DNA of 64,000 nucleotides from Prorocentrum cordatum. Its lineage: Eukaryota > Sar > Dinophyceae > Prorocentrales > Prorocentraceae. The position numbers were made by a program, and so were the translations under genes. The notes below the pieces were generated by a model. The model worked only from the letters and a program-made list of their open reading frames with translations, did not search any database and had not been told where the DNA came from. Positions within the stretch are counted from its first letter, which is position 1, and each line of letters opens with the position of its first letter. Below are positions 23,085 through 33,791 of this stretch, one piece after another. The stretch spans positions 104,501 to 168,500 of the forward strand of contig CAUYUJ010019366.1 in the NCBI GenBank assembly GCA_963575745.1, written 5' to 3'.

Positions 23085-23215
23085 TGCTTGAACGGCCGGC
23101 CGACCCAGGCGCAGCTGTGGTCGTGCGGGTGGTAGCCCTCCGCGGCGCCCGCGGCCCACGCGGCCGCCAGGGCAGCGCCGCGCGCCCGCCGCCGCATTGG
23201 CGCATGGCCCCCCCC
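23085..23215 (-). CDS. exon-like fragment with HDHSCA motif, copy 2
   Basis: Minus frame: AALAAAWAAGAAEGYHPHDH then SCAWVGRPFKQW. It matches copy 1 at 22500-22612. Either a local exon duplication or two paralogous gene scraps; no family recognised. Confidence 0.4.
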
Positions 23216-23461
23216 CCCCTCCCTTCGTTGAGCAGGGGCCGACCGTCCCGGCATTCCTACAGTGCAGGGCAGAGCATCCACCCCCATGATAATTAAGTGG
23301 TCCTGGGACACACAAACAGATACACACAAACCACAGGATTCCATATCTTGTCGAATGTTTTCTGGGATTCTGCCTTCTCCCCCACTGCTCATATTTCCCC
23401 ATATTTTCCTTGGGATCGACGATTAATTGTGTCTGTGTGTTTTTCCCCTCCTGACAGTAGA

Positions 23462-23536
23462 GGGCAGAACATCCACCCCCATAAGAATCACCGCGATACG
23501 CAAAGCCGTTCAGTAAACGCATCCAGAAGGAATTAA
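23462..23536 (+). repeat. AAGCCGTTCAGTAAACGC repeat, family IX, copy 1 (partial)
   Basis: Shares GGGCAGAACATCCACCCCCA, AAGCCGTTCAGTAAACGCAT and AGAAGGAAT with the copies at 23735 and 57672. Confidence 0.65.
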
Positions 23537-23734
23537 CAGGGCAGGGCCCTCCCCGGACCCCCCCCCGGGACCGCTCCAGGCCCCCCCCCCCAAAGGGCAC
23601 GTCAGCTCCAAAAAGCGTCCCCGACGACTCCAAGAGCGCCCTCCCTCCCAAACAACGTCCCCGAGAACTCCAAGATTACAGAATCAGGAGCCCACCGGAT
23701 CGGCGGCACTGGCCGGAAGCCATTACAATAATCA

Positions 23735-23870
23735 ACCCGACACGGAAAGCCGTTCAGTAAACGCATCCACAGAAGGAATCGAACAGGGCAGGGCTGCTTG
23801 ATAAACGCCAAAAGGCCGTTTAGGAAACGCCGGTTATCGGGTCCGGGTGGTTCTTCCTCCCTTGAAACAG
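23735..23870 (+). repeat. AAGCCGTTCAGTAAACGC repeat, family IX, copy 2
   Basis: Contains AAGCCGTTCAGTAAACGCAT, AGAAGGAATCGAACAGGGCA, a second GCCGTTTAGGAAACGC and GGGTCCGGGTGG, in the same order as at 57672. Confidence 0.7.
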
Positions 23871-23883
23871 GCCTGCCACGAAA

Positions 23884-24064
23884 CTAGAGGCCTCCTAGAT
23901 GGGGTCCGGGTAGATGGGGTCGAAGGATCGCGCCGCATCGCCGATGCATCGGCGACGTCGGCGTGCCAACAATCGGACTCCACATCGAGCCGCATCAACG
24001 ATGGCATCGCCGATGCATCGGCGATGCGGCGCGATCCGCCGACCCCCATGTGGGAGGCCTAGAG
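23884..24064. repeat. foldback element X, copy 2
   Basis: Inverted ends CTAGAGGCCTCCTAGATGGG and CTCTAGGCCTCCCACATGGG (minus strand), interior GATGCATCGGCGATGCGG palindromes. It immediately precedes the family I element at 24079, the same arrangement as at 4075. Confidence 0.8.
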
Positions 24065-24078
24065 AGATGTTCTTAGCA

Positions 24079-24278
24079 TCGAAGAAAAGGAACAACGGCA
24101 TGGGCATAAACCTTTGGAACTCCGCGCGGATGACTTGGATCTGCGCTGGGCCCCCCTCCCTGGCGCACGGAGCGCGCCAGGGGCGGCGCTGGAAGCGCCG
24201 CCAGGGGGCCCCAGCGCAGATCCAAGAAATGTGCGCGGACCGCTGACAGTTTATTTGTATGCAGATTTTCTCTTTCGA
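24079..24278. mobile_element. palindromic introner-like element, family I, copy 4
   Basis: Ends TCGAAGAAAAGGAAC and, on the minus strand, TCGAAAGAGAAAATC. Arms carry GGGCATAAACCTTTGGAACT and CGCGCGGA segments; the loop is GGCGCACGGAGCGCGCCAGG. No coding exon was found beside it. Confidence 0.8.
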
Positions 24279-24455
24279 TTGAACCAAATATTGTTCTCAT
24301 CACAGATCACTGTAGAACTTGAAACCGATGCGTAACAAACGAAGAACGTCCCAACCGAATGTGTTTTAAGAACAAGTCGTGCAAACCACACAGGCTCTTA
24401 GAACATTCTCCGGTGGGCCTATAGGCAGGCCAAGACACCTCGCCACTGCATAGCC

Positions 24456-24615
24456 TTAAGTCAGGCGTGTCCCCCTACAGGCGGATTTGAAAGCAAAATT
24501 GCAATTATGCAACACATTCAAAACAATGCTCGAAAATAGTTGAGACATCGTCCCCCCACACTATTTTTTGACTATGTTTGGAAATTCCTCCTGTAGAGGG
24601 ATAGGCCCGACGTGA
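24456..24615. mobile_element. hAT-like MITE, copy 1
   Basis: 160 bp with ends TTAAGTCAGGCGTGTCCCCC and (minus strand) TCACGTCGGGCCTATCCCTC. It is flanked by GCATAGCC and GCTTAGCC, an 8-bp target duplication with one change. The internal TTTTTTGACTATGTTTGG and TCCTCCTGTAG are shared with the other three copies. Confidence 0.8.
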
Positions 24616-24964
24616 GCTTAGCCTCACTCTCTCTCTCTCTCTGTCTCTCTGGTGCCTCTCTCCGAGCGAGCCGGCGGGCCTCGAGCTGGTTGGGAGAACG
24701 TTTTGGAACGCCTTGGCGAGCACGGCGTGCTGGAGAAGGAGATGGAGGAGAAGAGAGAGAAAGAGAGAATCGGGGGGGACGAAAGGGCAGGACAGCAAGG
24801 GCTAGGGTAGAGCAGGGCCGGACCTACACGTTGTTTCTCGTTTTGTTTTCGTGTTCTGTGGTTCGTTCTGCTCTCCTTGTTTTCCTGTACCTCCCTGCCA
24901 ACACGAAAAGCCAAACGCAGCCGAAATCCAGCAAAGCAACCTTTAGGTCCAGCCCTGGGGTAGA

Positions 24965-25087
24965 GAATCAGCTCACGTAGCTGGTTTTCCTAGCTCCTCC
25001 TGGCGCCGGGAGGCGCCCGTGCACCGATGACTGGGCCAGTCGGCGGGGCCGGAACCAGCTGCATGCAGCAGATTTCGTAACCCCCCA
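24965..25087 (+). repeat. dispersed repeat Q, copy 2
   Basis: GAATCAGCTCACGTAGCTGG, the CGCCGGGAGGCGCC block and CCAGCTGCATGCAGCAGATT in the same order as at 5253. Confidence 0.75.
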
Positions 25088-25194
25088 TTGGAAGCAAGCG
25101 CTCTCACTGAAAGTAACTTTTTCTGACTGCGAAGCGGGGATTTAAAAGCAACAATCCCACCAGCGCTTTAGGTCGTAGGCGGTCTAAAAGACTT

Positions 25195-25740
25195 GCTCTT
25201 CCAAACCCCTTCCTTCCGCTTCGGCGAAGAAATTATCACTGTTCCCAATCAATATACACCCTCTCCCCCATGCGACCGGCGGCCAACCAGGAACCGTGCT
25301 CCCACCCCCCCACCATCCCTGTCAAAAAAACAATACGAAACGCACTCTGCCTCCACATTTGGAGCATGCGCGGCCAACCCGATGCGGCCCCCCTCACCAT
25401 CCCTGTCAACAAAACAATACACAGTACACTTTGGGGCAAAATCTTGAGTCATGTTCGTGAGGCCCGCGAACACTTTGTATTGTTTTTGACAAGGACGGCG
25501 GGGGTGTCAGCATATTGCCTGCTGTGCGCAGGCCTACCATCCCTAGCAACAATACAGCATGCACCTTGCGGCTACATCTGGATTGTGCGCGGCCACCCCG
25601 TGATCACTGTCAAGTGGCTTTAGAAAGGGACGGCGGGGGTGGTGGCAGTGGTGGCGTATGGCCGACTGTGCGCAGGCCCACCAGACATAATGATGGGCAT
25701 TGGTTTTCGACAAGGATGGTGGGGGCCGACACGTTTCCCG
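25195..25740. repeat. nested CCATCCCTGTCAA repeats in both orientations
   Basis: CACCATCCCTGTCAAAAAAA, CACCATCCCTGTCAACAAAA and inverted TTTTTGACAAGGACGGCGGG recur, each with an adjacent ACAATAC or GTGCGC(A/G)GGCC. The region is a cluster of about six short units with no coding frame. Confidence 0.65.
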
Positions 25741-25744
25741 ATGT

Positions 25745-25930
25745 GCTGTCACTTGTGCAGGCGCACCTGGCACACTGGCGCACCTGGCGCGGCTGGAGTA
25801 TGCGGGACACCTGACGCACGCGGAGCACGTGGCGCATCTGGCGCACCAAGCGTGCCTGGCACACTCGAGCCCCAGGTGCCTGGCGCGCGTGGCGCGCCTG
25901 GCACGCGTGGCGCACCTCGCCCCAGCGTCG
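25745..25930 (+). repeat. CTGGCGCAC minisatellite
   Basis: Units of about 9-10 bp (CTGGCGCAC, GTGGCGCGC, CTGGCACAC) over ~185 bp. Confidence 0.85.
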
Positions 25931-26129
25931 CGCAGATGGGGTCGGTTTTGGTTCCCAGTAGCTGCCCATGCAAAGACGACCGCTGAACATGCTCATGCTC
26001 GGGTGTTACGTATGTGTTGGGAGGGCGGGTGGGATTTTGCGTGTTTGCAGGCGGGGAGGGTGTCTTGGCCCCTCCCCCTAACCCCTCCCCTGCACCTGGA
26101 CGGGGGAACCTCCGACGCGTTGGAGCGTC

Positions 26130-26295
26130 CAAGATGGCCCAAGACGGCTCCAAGAGCGCCTCAGAGAACCCAAGATGGCCTCCAAGATGGCTCAAGATAG
26201 TCCAAGGTGCCTCAAGATGGCTCCCAAAATGCTCCAAGAGGCCCCAAGAACGCTCCAAGACGGCTCCAAGTAGCCACGGAGCCTCCCCAGGAGGC
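26130..26295 (+). repeat. degenerate CCAAGATGG array 2
   Basis: Units such as TCCAAGATGGCCC and TCCAAGAGGCCCC, as in array 1. Confidence 0.75.
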
Positions 26296-26569
26296 AGCCA
26301 AGAGGCCAACATTGCTTCAATACCTAAGGAACATCATTGTTTTTCCCAACCATCCTGTTGTGTTGGGTCCTCGTTTTGAGGAGACACCGCCCCGCATCAC
26401 CTCCTCCTCCTCCTCCTCCTCCTCCTCACTCCTCCTCCAGCTTCGGCTCCGGCCGGCTGCTTGGGGTGGTGGGGTGCAGGCCTGCCTGCGATCCCCCCGC
26501 GCATACCCGCTTGCGCTGAGACCAGCGCCCGCTGCAACAGCGCCCGCCGACGCCGAGGCTGCCTGGCAC

Positions 26570-27840
26570 CACCCGCGCACGCGAGGCGCCTGCTGCACGA
26601 GCACCACGGCTCGCGGGCGCCAGCCGTGGCGCCGCGGTCCTCTGGAGACCGGCGATGCAAGCCCCGCACGAACCGCCGGGGCGCGGCTTGGGCCAACTGG
26701 GGCGACCAGAAGAGGTGCACGAGCTGCGGCCTCGCCAGGGGGCAGTGCTTCGGCGAGCTGGTGCAGCCGCCGGCGCCCTGCACGCCGATGGGAGGTGGGG
26801 AGCAGGTCACCGAGCCCAACAAGAAGAGCATGGAGCTGAAGAATAGGGGGAAAACAGACCTACCTCGCTTTTGACCACCCTCGTTTCCAGGAGATACCAA
26901 ACGATGCCAAATTGCAGCCTGTACTGGTCAGGCCGCTTGACGAGGAGGCGCGTGGTATGGCTTGGTTTTGCCTGGAAGCGAAAGCGGGGTAGGTAATTCA
27001 CGCTCTGAGAGGAGGCGCTCGAGGGGCTTGCGGAAGCTGCTGGGATGGTGGTGACCCCCATGCGGGCTCAGGAAACCGAGCCTGTGGAGGACCTCGAGGA
27101 GCTCCGCGGGCTCAAGGACGCAGAGCAGCTCATCGCCCAGAAGGAGGGGCTCATCCAGGAGGTCTTGGCCAAGCGGCTGGCCTCCAAACCAAAGGGCAAC
27201 CAGATCCAGATCCTGGACGCCCAGATTGCCGAACGGGAGAAGGCCATCGCCCGCTCCGCTGACCAGCGGCGCGTGCTGCTGGCCGAGATCGCCGAGAAGC
27301 AGACCAAGATCGCTGAGGTGGAGGAGGAGGTGGCCAAGGAGCAGCGCAAGATCGCGGAGCTCAAGCAGCAGCGCGCGGTGGCGGCCGGCCCAGCGGCCCA
27401 CGACCCTGCCGCTGCTGCGGGGGGCCCCGCAGGACGCGGCGCGGGCAATGAAAGGATTCCTGGACGCCTGCGATGCTATCGGGAGGCCCGCCGCCGAGCA
27501 CGGGGGGCAGGAACCGCTGCAGACTTGGGCACCCGTGGCCACCTCGCTCCGCGACGCCCTCAAGGCCGCGGCGGAGCACGCACCTGGCGCGGGCCAAGGA
27601 GGCCCGGCTGGGGCGCCTGCCGGGGTGCCTGCTGGGCCTGCTGGCGCTGGCAGTGGCGCTCGCGTCGGCCCAGCAATTCTCCTGGACAGCCGGTCTCAGC
27701 CGGAAGGATCTCTGGCTGGCTCGCGCGTTCTCCGGGCCTTCGGAAACCTCAGCCACGAGGAGCAGGCGAAGAGCTCCTCAAGGTCCAGGTCACGGAGGAG
27801 GAGGACGACGACGCTGCCGGTGGAGGAGCTGAGGTTTCTG
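26570..27840 (+). pseudogene. LINE D ORF1: zinc-finger plus coiled-coil protein, frameshifted
   Basis: The frame around 26680-26860 holds a Cys-rich segment, AWANWGDQKRCTSCGLARGQ then CF, like the single zinc finger at the start of dinoflagellate LINE ORF1. 27045-27380 encodes a charged heptad-like helix (QIAEREKAIARSADQRRVLL, then EVEEEVAKEQRKIAELKQQ). After about 27380 the sense frame shifts and continues with FLDACDAIGRPAAEHGGQEP and SLRDALKAAAEH. A 160-bp stretch (26875-27035) without the frame separates finger and helix and may be an intron. ORF1 proteins bind element RNA. No matching ORF2 follows; a (GGA)n tract and LINE B's 3' end lie downstream. Confidence 0.6.
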
Positions 27841-28179
27841 CTGCGCCTTAGCATTTTCTTAAGGTGGAGGGCTCAAGGCGAAATCCAACTGGGCTTTTCC
27901 ACCTTGAAAGTCAATCCGTCTGGTGATTCACCTTTTGCAGATTCAAGCCTCGAAAATCCATCCAGACGGCATTGCAGATTCCACCCTTCGCCCTCCCTCC
28001 ACCCAAAGAACATGCTCGGTGCGCGGCGGAAGCGCCACGAAGGGAGAGCCCGCCGGACCTACGCGCACTACCATCGAGCTGGTCCGCAAAGGGGGTCGAG
28101 AGCAAGGACCCGCGGCTAGCGAGCCGCAGGCGGCCCCCGGCCCGCCCCTGCCCAGGCGCGGTGTCACCACTGCGTTGGC

Positions 28180-28440
28180 AGAGGCAGCGGAGGAGGCAGC
28201 GGAGGAGGAGGAAGAGGAGGAGGAGGAGGAGGAGGAGGACGAGGATCGAGGAGGAGGAGGAGGAGGAGGAGGAGGAGGGAGGAGGAGGAGGAGGAGGAGG
28301 AGGAGGAGGAGGAGGAGGAGGAGCAGGAGGAGGAGGAGAGAGGAGGAGGAGGAGGAGGAGGAGGAGGGGGAGGGGGGCGAGGAGGAGGAGGAGGAGGAAG
28401 AGGAGGAGGAGGAGGAGGGAGGAGGAAGAGGAAAGGGCGG
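28180..28440 (+). repeat. (GGA)n microsatellite
   Basis: About 260 bp of GGA/GAG with few interruptions, directly left of the 3' end of LINE B. Confidence 0.95.
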
Positions 28441-28472
28441 AATAGGCGGCGAGGCGGGTCAGCAGCGGCAAG

Positions 28473-28489
28473 CGCACGCAGCCCGAGGA
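28473..28489 (+). repeat. target-site duplication of LINE A, left copy
   Basis: CGCACGCAGCCCGAGGA, identical over 17 bp to 35023-35039. Confidence 0.88.
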
Positions 28490-28600
28490 AGTACGCCAGT
28501 AGGAGGTGAGTCCAAGTCGCCCGAACCCACCCTACAACGGATAAAATCAAAACTCGAGGGCCCCAGATTGGTACCAGCCAGGGCCCAGGACCCTCAGCCG

Positions 28601-29450
28601 CTACCTAGGCGGCAGCCCACTCCTCAACCTCTCAAGGCGGGTCTTCTGGGCGCTGAGGGTCTTGGGGACCTCCGAGGGTCCCTGACAAAGGGCCTTGAGA
28701 CCACGCACCCTCCCAGACTCCCCAGCGAAGCAAGCGCGCCGCTCGCAGAAGACGTGCACCCCCGCCTCGGCCATCCGATGGCCGAGGTCGCGGAACAAGG
28801 CCACGTCGGCAAAACGCCGCGCCCCAGAGTCCACCCCAGAGCCCGACGTCCAGGCGGGGCCCGTCTCAAGGACCCTTGCCGCCGCCTCCAAAGCGACGTG
28901 GGCCGCGTCGGAGGTCGGCCTCCAATCGGAGCACCGCGAGACAGCGCGGGCGGCCTGCCAGCGCTGCACCTCGGTCGGCGTGCAGCGCGCCGAACAGGAC
29001 CTGAGGGCGCGGAGACCAGCTGCAGTCCTTGTCGAGACACCACAACGTCTGCACCTCCATTCCTGGGCGGCATCACTCCTATCCATGCTATGGCACGCAA
29101 GTGGCTCTCCAGGCTCTAAAATTTGAACGGGGGTCGGGCGGGGGCCAGGCCTCGGACGAGAACGAACAGCCCTCTCCGACGACGACGCCGCCCCAATCCC
29201 CAAGTCGATGGCCCGACCCCCAGCCCAAGCCAGATATTTGGCAAACTCCTGGCGCTCCTTGAGCGCGATCCGAAACAGATCTGCTGTGCGCCCAACCATC
29301 TGGCTGGCAGCACCAGCCTTGGCGAAGAAATCAGCCCAGGCATTGCCCAGGACGTGCAAAAAAGGCGGGCCAGATCCAGGGGTCGCCAGGGCAGCCTCGG
29401 ACAGGTCCCTATGGGCAGGACACCAGTGCGTCATGGGCGGGAACCCCTCC
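28601..29450 (-). pseudogene. LINE A ORF2, RNase H C-terminal part
   Basis: After a frame change the minus frame reads THWCPAHRDLSEAALAT, then a segment around HVLGNAWADFFAKAGAASQM. These are the His loop and final Asp-containing helix (GN-x-x-AD) of a retroelement RNase H. It continues through an Arg/Ala-rich tail with Cys pairs (RCRRCGVSTRTAAGLRALRS) that may be a terminal zinc knuckle, ending at a stop near 28601. Together with the D of FTDGSG upstream, the RNase H active-site residues appear present. Confidence 0.75.
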
Positions 29451-31797
29451 ACGACGCACGACCGCCGCGCGAACCTGCCGCCGCACAGCAGCATGCTCGG
29501 CCCCTGGACCTTCAGGCGCCGCACTCCACTCCTGCGCTTCATTGGCCAGGCCTAAAAGATCGGTGACGACGTCCTGCAGCGACGGGATATTCTCCACCGC
29601 CCGCAAGTATGCGACCCGCTCGGCGTCGCCAACCGCCTGACTGGCGCCTCCGAGTCTGCCATAGCACGCTCTTAGTGGCGTGCCCGACGCACTCAGCTGG
29701 ACAACGCCCCAGCCGCACGCCCTAATCTCTGGTTGAGACGACCGCATGCCTGACCCATCCGTGAACGCAGCATTGGACCACTGCAAGGGATCAGATTCCC
29801 AATCCCCCCGCCAGAAAATCGGTGGGTCGCGCGGAGGGTCAGGAGGTTTCATCGGGAGCAAAGGGAGCCCAACCGACAACTCAACACTCTCAGGGTCCAG
29901 AGCGCCCCCTCGGCGCCCAACAGGCCCCTGGTCCAAAAACCTATCACGAGTATTGGCCAGGGACTCAGAAATCGGAACTTCATCTTCAAATTCCAGCAAC
30001 TGCTCACGCAGCACAGGGCACTCGAGAAACAGGTGACCACACGTCTCTCTGTCCGCTCCGCAGCCCCTGCACTTAGGATCGGGGGCGAGCCCTTTGTCAT
30101 GCAACTTGGCCTGGGGCCACCAGGAGTCAGACCAGAGAGACCGAAGGATTCCAGCCGACCTGGGGTTTTTGAGCGCGGCCCACTTGGACCCAGCACAGGC
30201 GCGGATCCCACGGGGCCACAACTCAGCGTCCGCGGGGAAACCAGGAAACTGAGCCTGGATACGACGCATCTGCCAGCGCTGGATGCCAGCACGTAGCAAC
30301 TTGATTAAATGTTGCGGATCAGTCTGCAGCAAAGAATATACCATTCCCTGATCGGAACGGATAAGCACCGACGACTCCATGCACCAGTCAACGCGGAGGA
30401 GAGACAAAGCCACCACCGAAAGCGGGCCCGAAGCGTGGAGCCAGGAGAACTTCTGACCCCGCTTTTCGACCAGGGCCCTCCAAGCCCTCTCGAGGGTACC
30501 CAGGGGCACAGTCTGCATCCACACCACCTGGGCATAGTGTTTGACTGGAGCAGTCGTGGCTTCAAAAATCGGGTCACACCACGGATCCGACTGAGACGCC
30601 AAGTAGACCGTCAAGGACCCCCCACGACCCTTGGCGCCAACCAAAGCCCCCGCAGCAGCTCTCAACTTCCGAAGCTCGGCGTCCGTGGTCCCAGAAACTG
30701 CGCAGCAGTGACTAGCGCCTGGCAGAAGTCCAGTGCGCCACAGAACAGAAACACGAGTCCCCGCAGCCTTCTGCAGAGGGTAAACACGCTTCATCCGACG
30801 ACCTACCTTAGCGATCCTCTGTCGGGTGAGCGGTCTCCTGCGCTCACGCCCCGATAGCTCGTGGCCAAGATTGCGCGTGTTACGCTTGGCTTCCAGCCGA
30901 ACAGCTCGGGCCCAGGGTTTTGAGGCCCGCAGGACCTTGCGATCGGCCACCACGTAGCCAGACTTCCCCGAGGCCGAGTCCTGGAGAACGATCCCGAGGG
31001 GTTTAACATCAGCTTTAAAGTTAGCCAGCGCATTAAAGAGCTTCGAACCCCCCCCCGCCTCCTCCCCAACCCACTGAATCGTGAGGTCGTCGACCAAAGC
31101 ACGAGGCACGACGCCACTCGCTCGGACGCGCCGCACCGCACGCAGGGTGAGGAGAGTGAGAAGGGAGGTGGAATGGACACAGCCTGCAAGCATGCCCTGA
31201 CAAGCAACAAAGGGCTCTGAATAGGAGGTGAAGGCCTTCAGTACCCTCGGCTGGCGATGGTATTCAATCACCATCCAGGCCAGGCGCAGCGGAAAACCAT
31301 GGTGGCGGGCCTCACAGATCAGCTCGCCAGGGCTGACGGACTCGTAGGCCTTCCACGCGTCCACCGCCGCCGTCGCCGTGTGCCAGCCGAGCCGCGACGA
31401 AACCTCCACCATCAGGTTATGCTCGAACGCCGCCGCCGAAGAAGTACGACCAACGCCTCCAGCTCCCCAAACATCACGAAGGTCAGTCTGAACCACCCAC
31501 TGCCGACTGATGGAGCTGCGAGCCTTCGCCCACACACGAACCAGCGTCTGGACGAGAGCAATGAGACGGGACCCTCCTCCTTCCTTCGGCAGCCTCACCA
31601 ACGTGGTGAATATGCGATTATCTGGCCAGAAACCCAACATCTCGCACCGTTGGAACAACTTTGACAGCACAATGAGACCTGCATCCGAGAGGTGCCACAA
31701 CGCACGCGGAGCAATGCCCGACTGACCCACGGCAGTCTTCGCCTTGAACTTCAGGAAGACCCCCCGCAGCATGGCCACGGACATCTCGGGCAAAAGG
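29409..31797 (-). CDS. LINE A ORF2: reverse transcriptase, CCHC finger and start of RNase H
   Basis: This 794-codon frame copies element RNA by target-primed reverse transcription. RT begins with LPEMSVAMLRGVFLKFKAKT and AVGQSGIAPRALW (fingers), has a palm block near AVDAWKAYESVSPGELI, and the catalytic box ALVDDLTIQW at 31101-31073. A finger CRGCGADRETCGHLFLECP lies at 30074-30018. RNase H starts at NAAFTDGSGMRSSQPE (about 29765). Its 5' junction with the endonuclease frame is a -1 shift at TTTT (31797-31800). That could be a mutation or a programmed frameshift; I cannot tell which. A second frame change near 29440 moves the RNase H tail to another frame. No internal stop breaks the RT. Confidence 0.85.
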
Positions 31798-33746
31798 TCC
31801 AGTCGTCGAAATCAGGGGGCCTAGCGCACTGCGTGAGGCCATGCACCGTCCAGATCTTCTTCCACTTCTCCATCTCCCGCTGCACGAGCTGATGGGGGCT
31901 GGCCCGCGTGGTCTGGTCCAGCACCTCCTGCAACGGATGGACCCGAGTAAAACGATGGGCCATTGAAGCACCTCCACTCAAGGCATCACGAGCCCACTGC
32001 CGCCAATTGGCCCCTTGCTCACGTTCGAACTTCTTCCTAGCGTCATCGGCGCGATCCAGGAAGCTTTGCACTGCCTGTCCAGCCAACGAGTCTGTCCAGA
32101 CAGCGATGCCACGAGCCCAGAACTGCGCCAGGTCCACATCCAGCTTGCCCAGCGTCTCCGACGCCCGACCAATCTGCACGTATAACTGATTCAGCTCGCA
32201 CAGCAGCTCCACCAAACGAGAAGTCTGACAAACAGAGACCGAGCACACCACGTTGGCAGCCATCAGCCTCTGCCCGAGCTCACAGACCTGCTGCCACATA
32301 GAGCGACCATGCCTGAGCCAACGTGCCGCCACCTGCAGCGCCGCTACCTGCGAAGTCTGGTACACTCTCCGCCGAGGGGGCTTCCACTCGAGCTTCACCA
32401 TGCGAAAGGAAACGTTACCCCCGCGGCCTCCATGCGACGACCGATCCAGCCGTCTGTGTCCCCATCGATCAGACAGCTCACATTCGATACCATGCAATAC
32501 CTGGCCCCAAGCACGCTGTAGGCCCACCTGGCCCTCAGCTGTCAGAACACAATGTAGAGCACGTTCCCATTCACGAGTACGCGGGAAAGGCGCACAACCA
32601 ATCGGAGCCTCGGACCCCCAGCCACGAGGCTCCGCGGGCAAGCGAGCCCACGCCTCAACATCATCCACGGCCAAGGGAAAGTGAACAGGGTGATGTGGAT
32701 ACAGCTCAGACTCCTGGTCCACCCAGGGTGGGTCCACCCGCAAAGCCAAATTGCTGCAAACTATGCCGAAGTCAATGATACTCCCTTGGCCTTTCACGCA
32801 GGTGCACTCACGCGGCACGCAATGGACTCCTGGGAACCCTTGGCTCCAACCTGTCATCAGCACATCCGAGCGCATGTTGAAGTCACCAGCACAGACCCAA
32901 TCGAGCTTTAAGGCCGACAATAACAGCAAGTAGTGTTGCAAGTGGGCCTGAATGAAAGCGTTATCGTCATTGAGTCCAACAGAATCATGAAAGTAGGCTG
33001 ACACAACCACAATGCCATTGCGCACACCCCAATGGACATGAGCAGCACAAAGCCTACCAGGCACGATGTCCTGGTCGAAGTAGGGCGCCGCCGTGACCGA
33101 GATGTGCGTCTTGGTAAGGATAGCCACTCCACCAGAGGTCCCACCACCATCTGACGGCACCGCAGCACTCCAAACTCCATGATAGCCGAGATCCTTCGCC
33201 TGATTTTGCAACGAACTCAGCCGAGACAGTGTACCATGATGCTCCTGCACAGCAATGATGGAGCTGGGCGGGCCAGCTGCTAAATACTTGATGAGAGGGC
33301 CGCCACTCGACACGTTCACTGTCGTGATGAGGCCTTTGACCACCCTCCCGTCGCCACCACGCCCACCTGCATGGGAAAGATGGGCAGGTGGCTGTCCTGA
33401 CACATTGTTCGAGACTGCTACGAGCTCCACTGGGGACGAGAGATTCGCCAGCGGCTGCTGGTACCCTCTGCCACCCGATGCCACGGAGGGCGAGGGTGGT
33501 GAGCAGTGCATACAGCCGCTGGCGTCTGAAATCGAAGTAGGCGAGACGCATGTCGACCAGGTCCCGTCACGAGGAGGTAGCTCATGTGGCGACCTCTGCT
33601 GCGCCTGCTTCGTAGCAGGCCCAGTGAGTGCACCGCTCGACGCCGAGGAACCAGCCGCCCCCGAACTCCCAGCGCTGCATGCCGACCCCCCCGAGGTCGA
33701 GGTAGTGGGCAGAGAAGAACCTGAGAAAGTACCAGACATCATCATG
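31752..33746 (-). CDS. LINE A ORF2: apurinic-type endonuclease domain
   Basis: The minus frame has ATG ATG ATG at 33746, 46 nt downstream of the ORF1 stop, so ORF2 lies in another frame after a short gap. A Ser/Pro-rich N terminus is followed by the EN fold: GLITTVNVSSGGPLIKYL, AVQEHHGTLSRLSSL with the metal-binding E, LDWVCAGDFNMRSDVLMTG with D/N of the catalytic core, and PHHPVHFPL in place of the usual S-D-H box. This domain nicks the target DNA. The frame continues through a helical linker and ends at TGA 31754-31752, overlapping the RT frame. Confidence 0.83.
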
Positions 33747-33791
33747 GCAACCGACAATAACTATCTCAACACAAACATGATAATCCAGCAA

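Noticed and set aside
26427-26455. A further spliced-leader relic after the CTC tract upstream of LINE D ORF1
   Set aside because: CAGCTTCGGCTCCGG has the right position and shape but too few SL matches, and no leader module follows.
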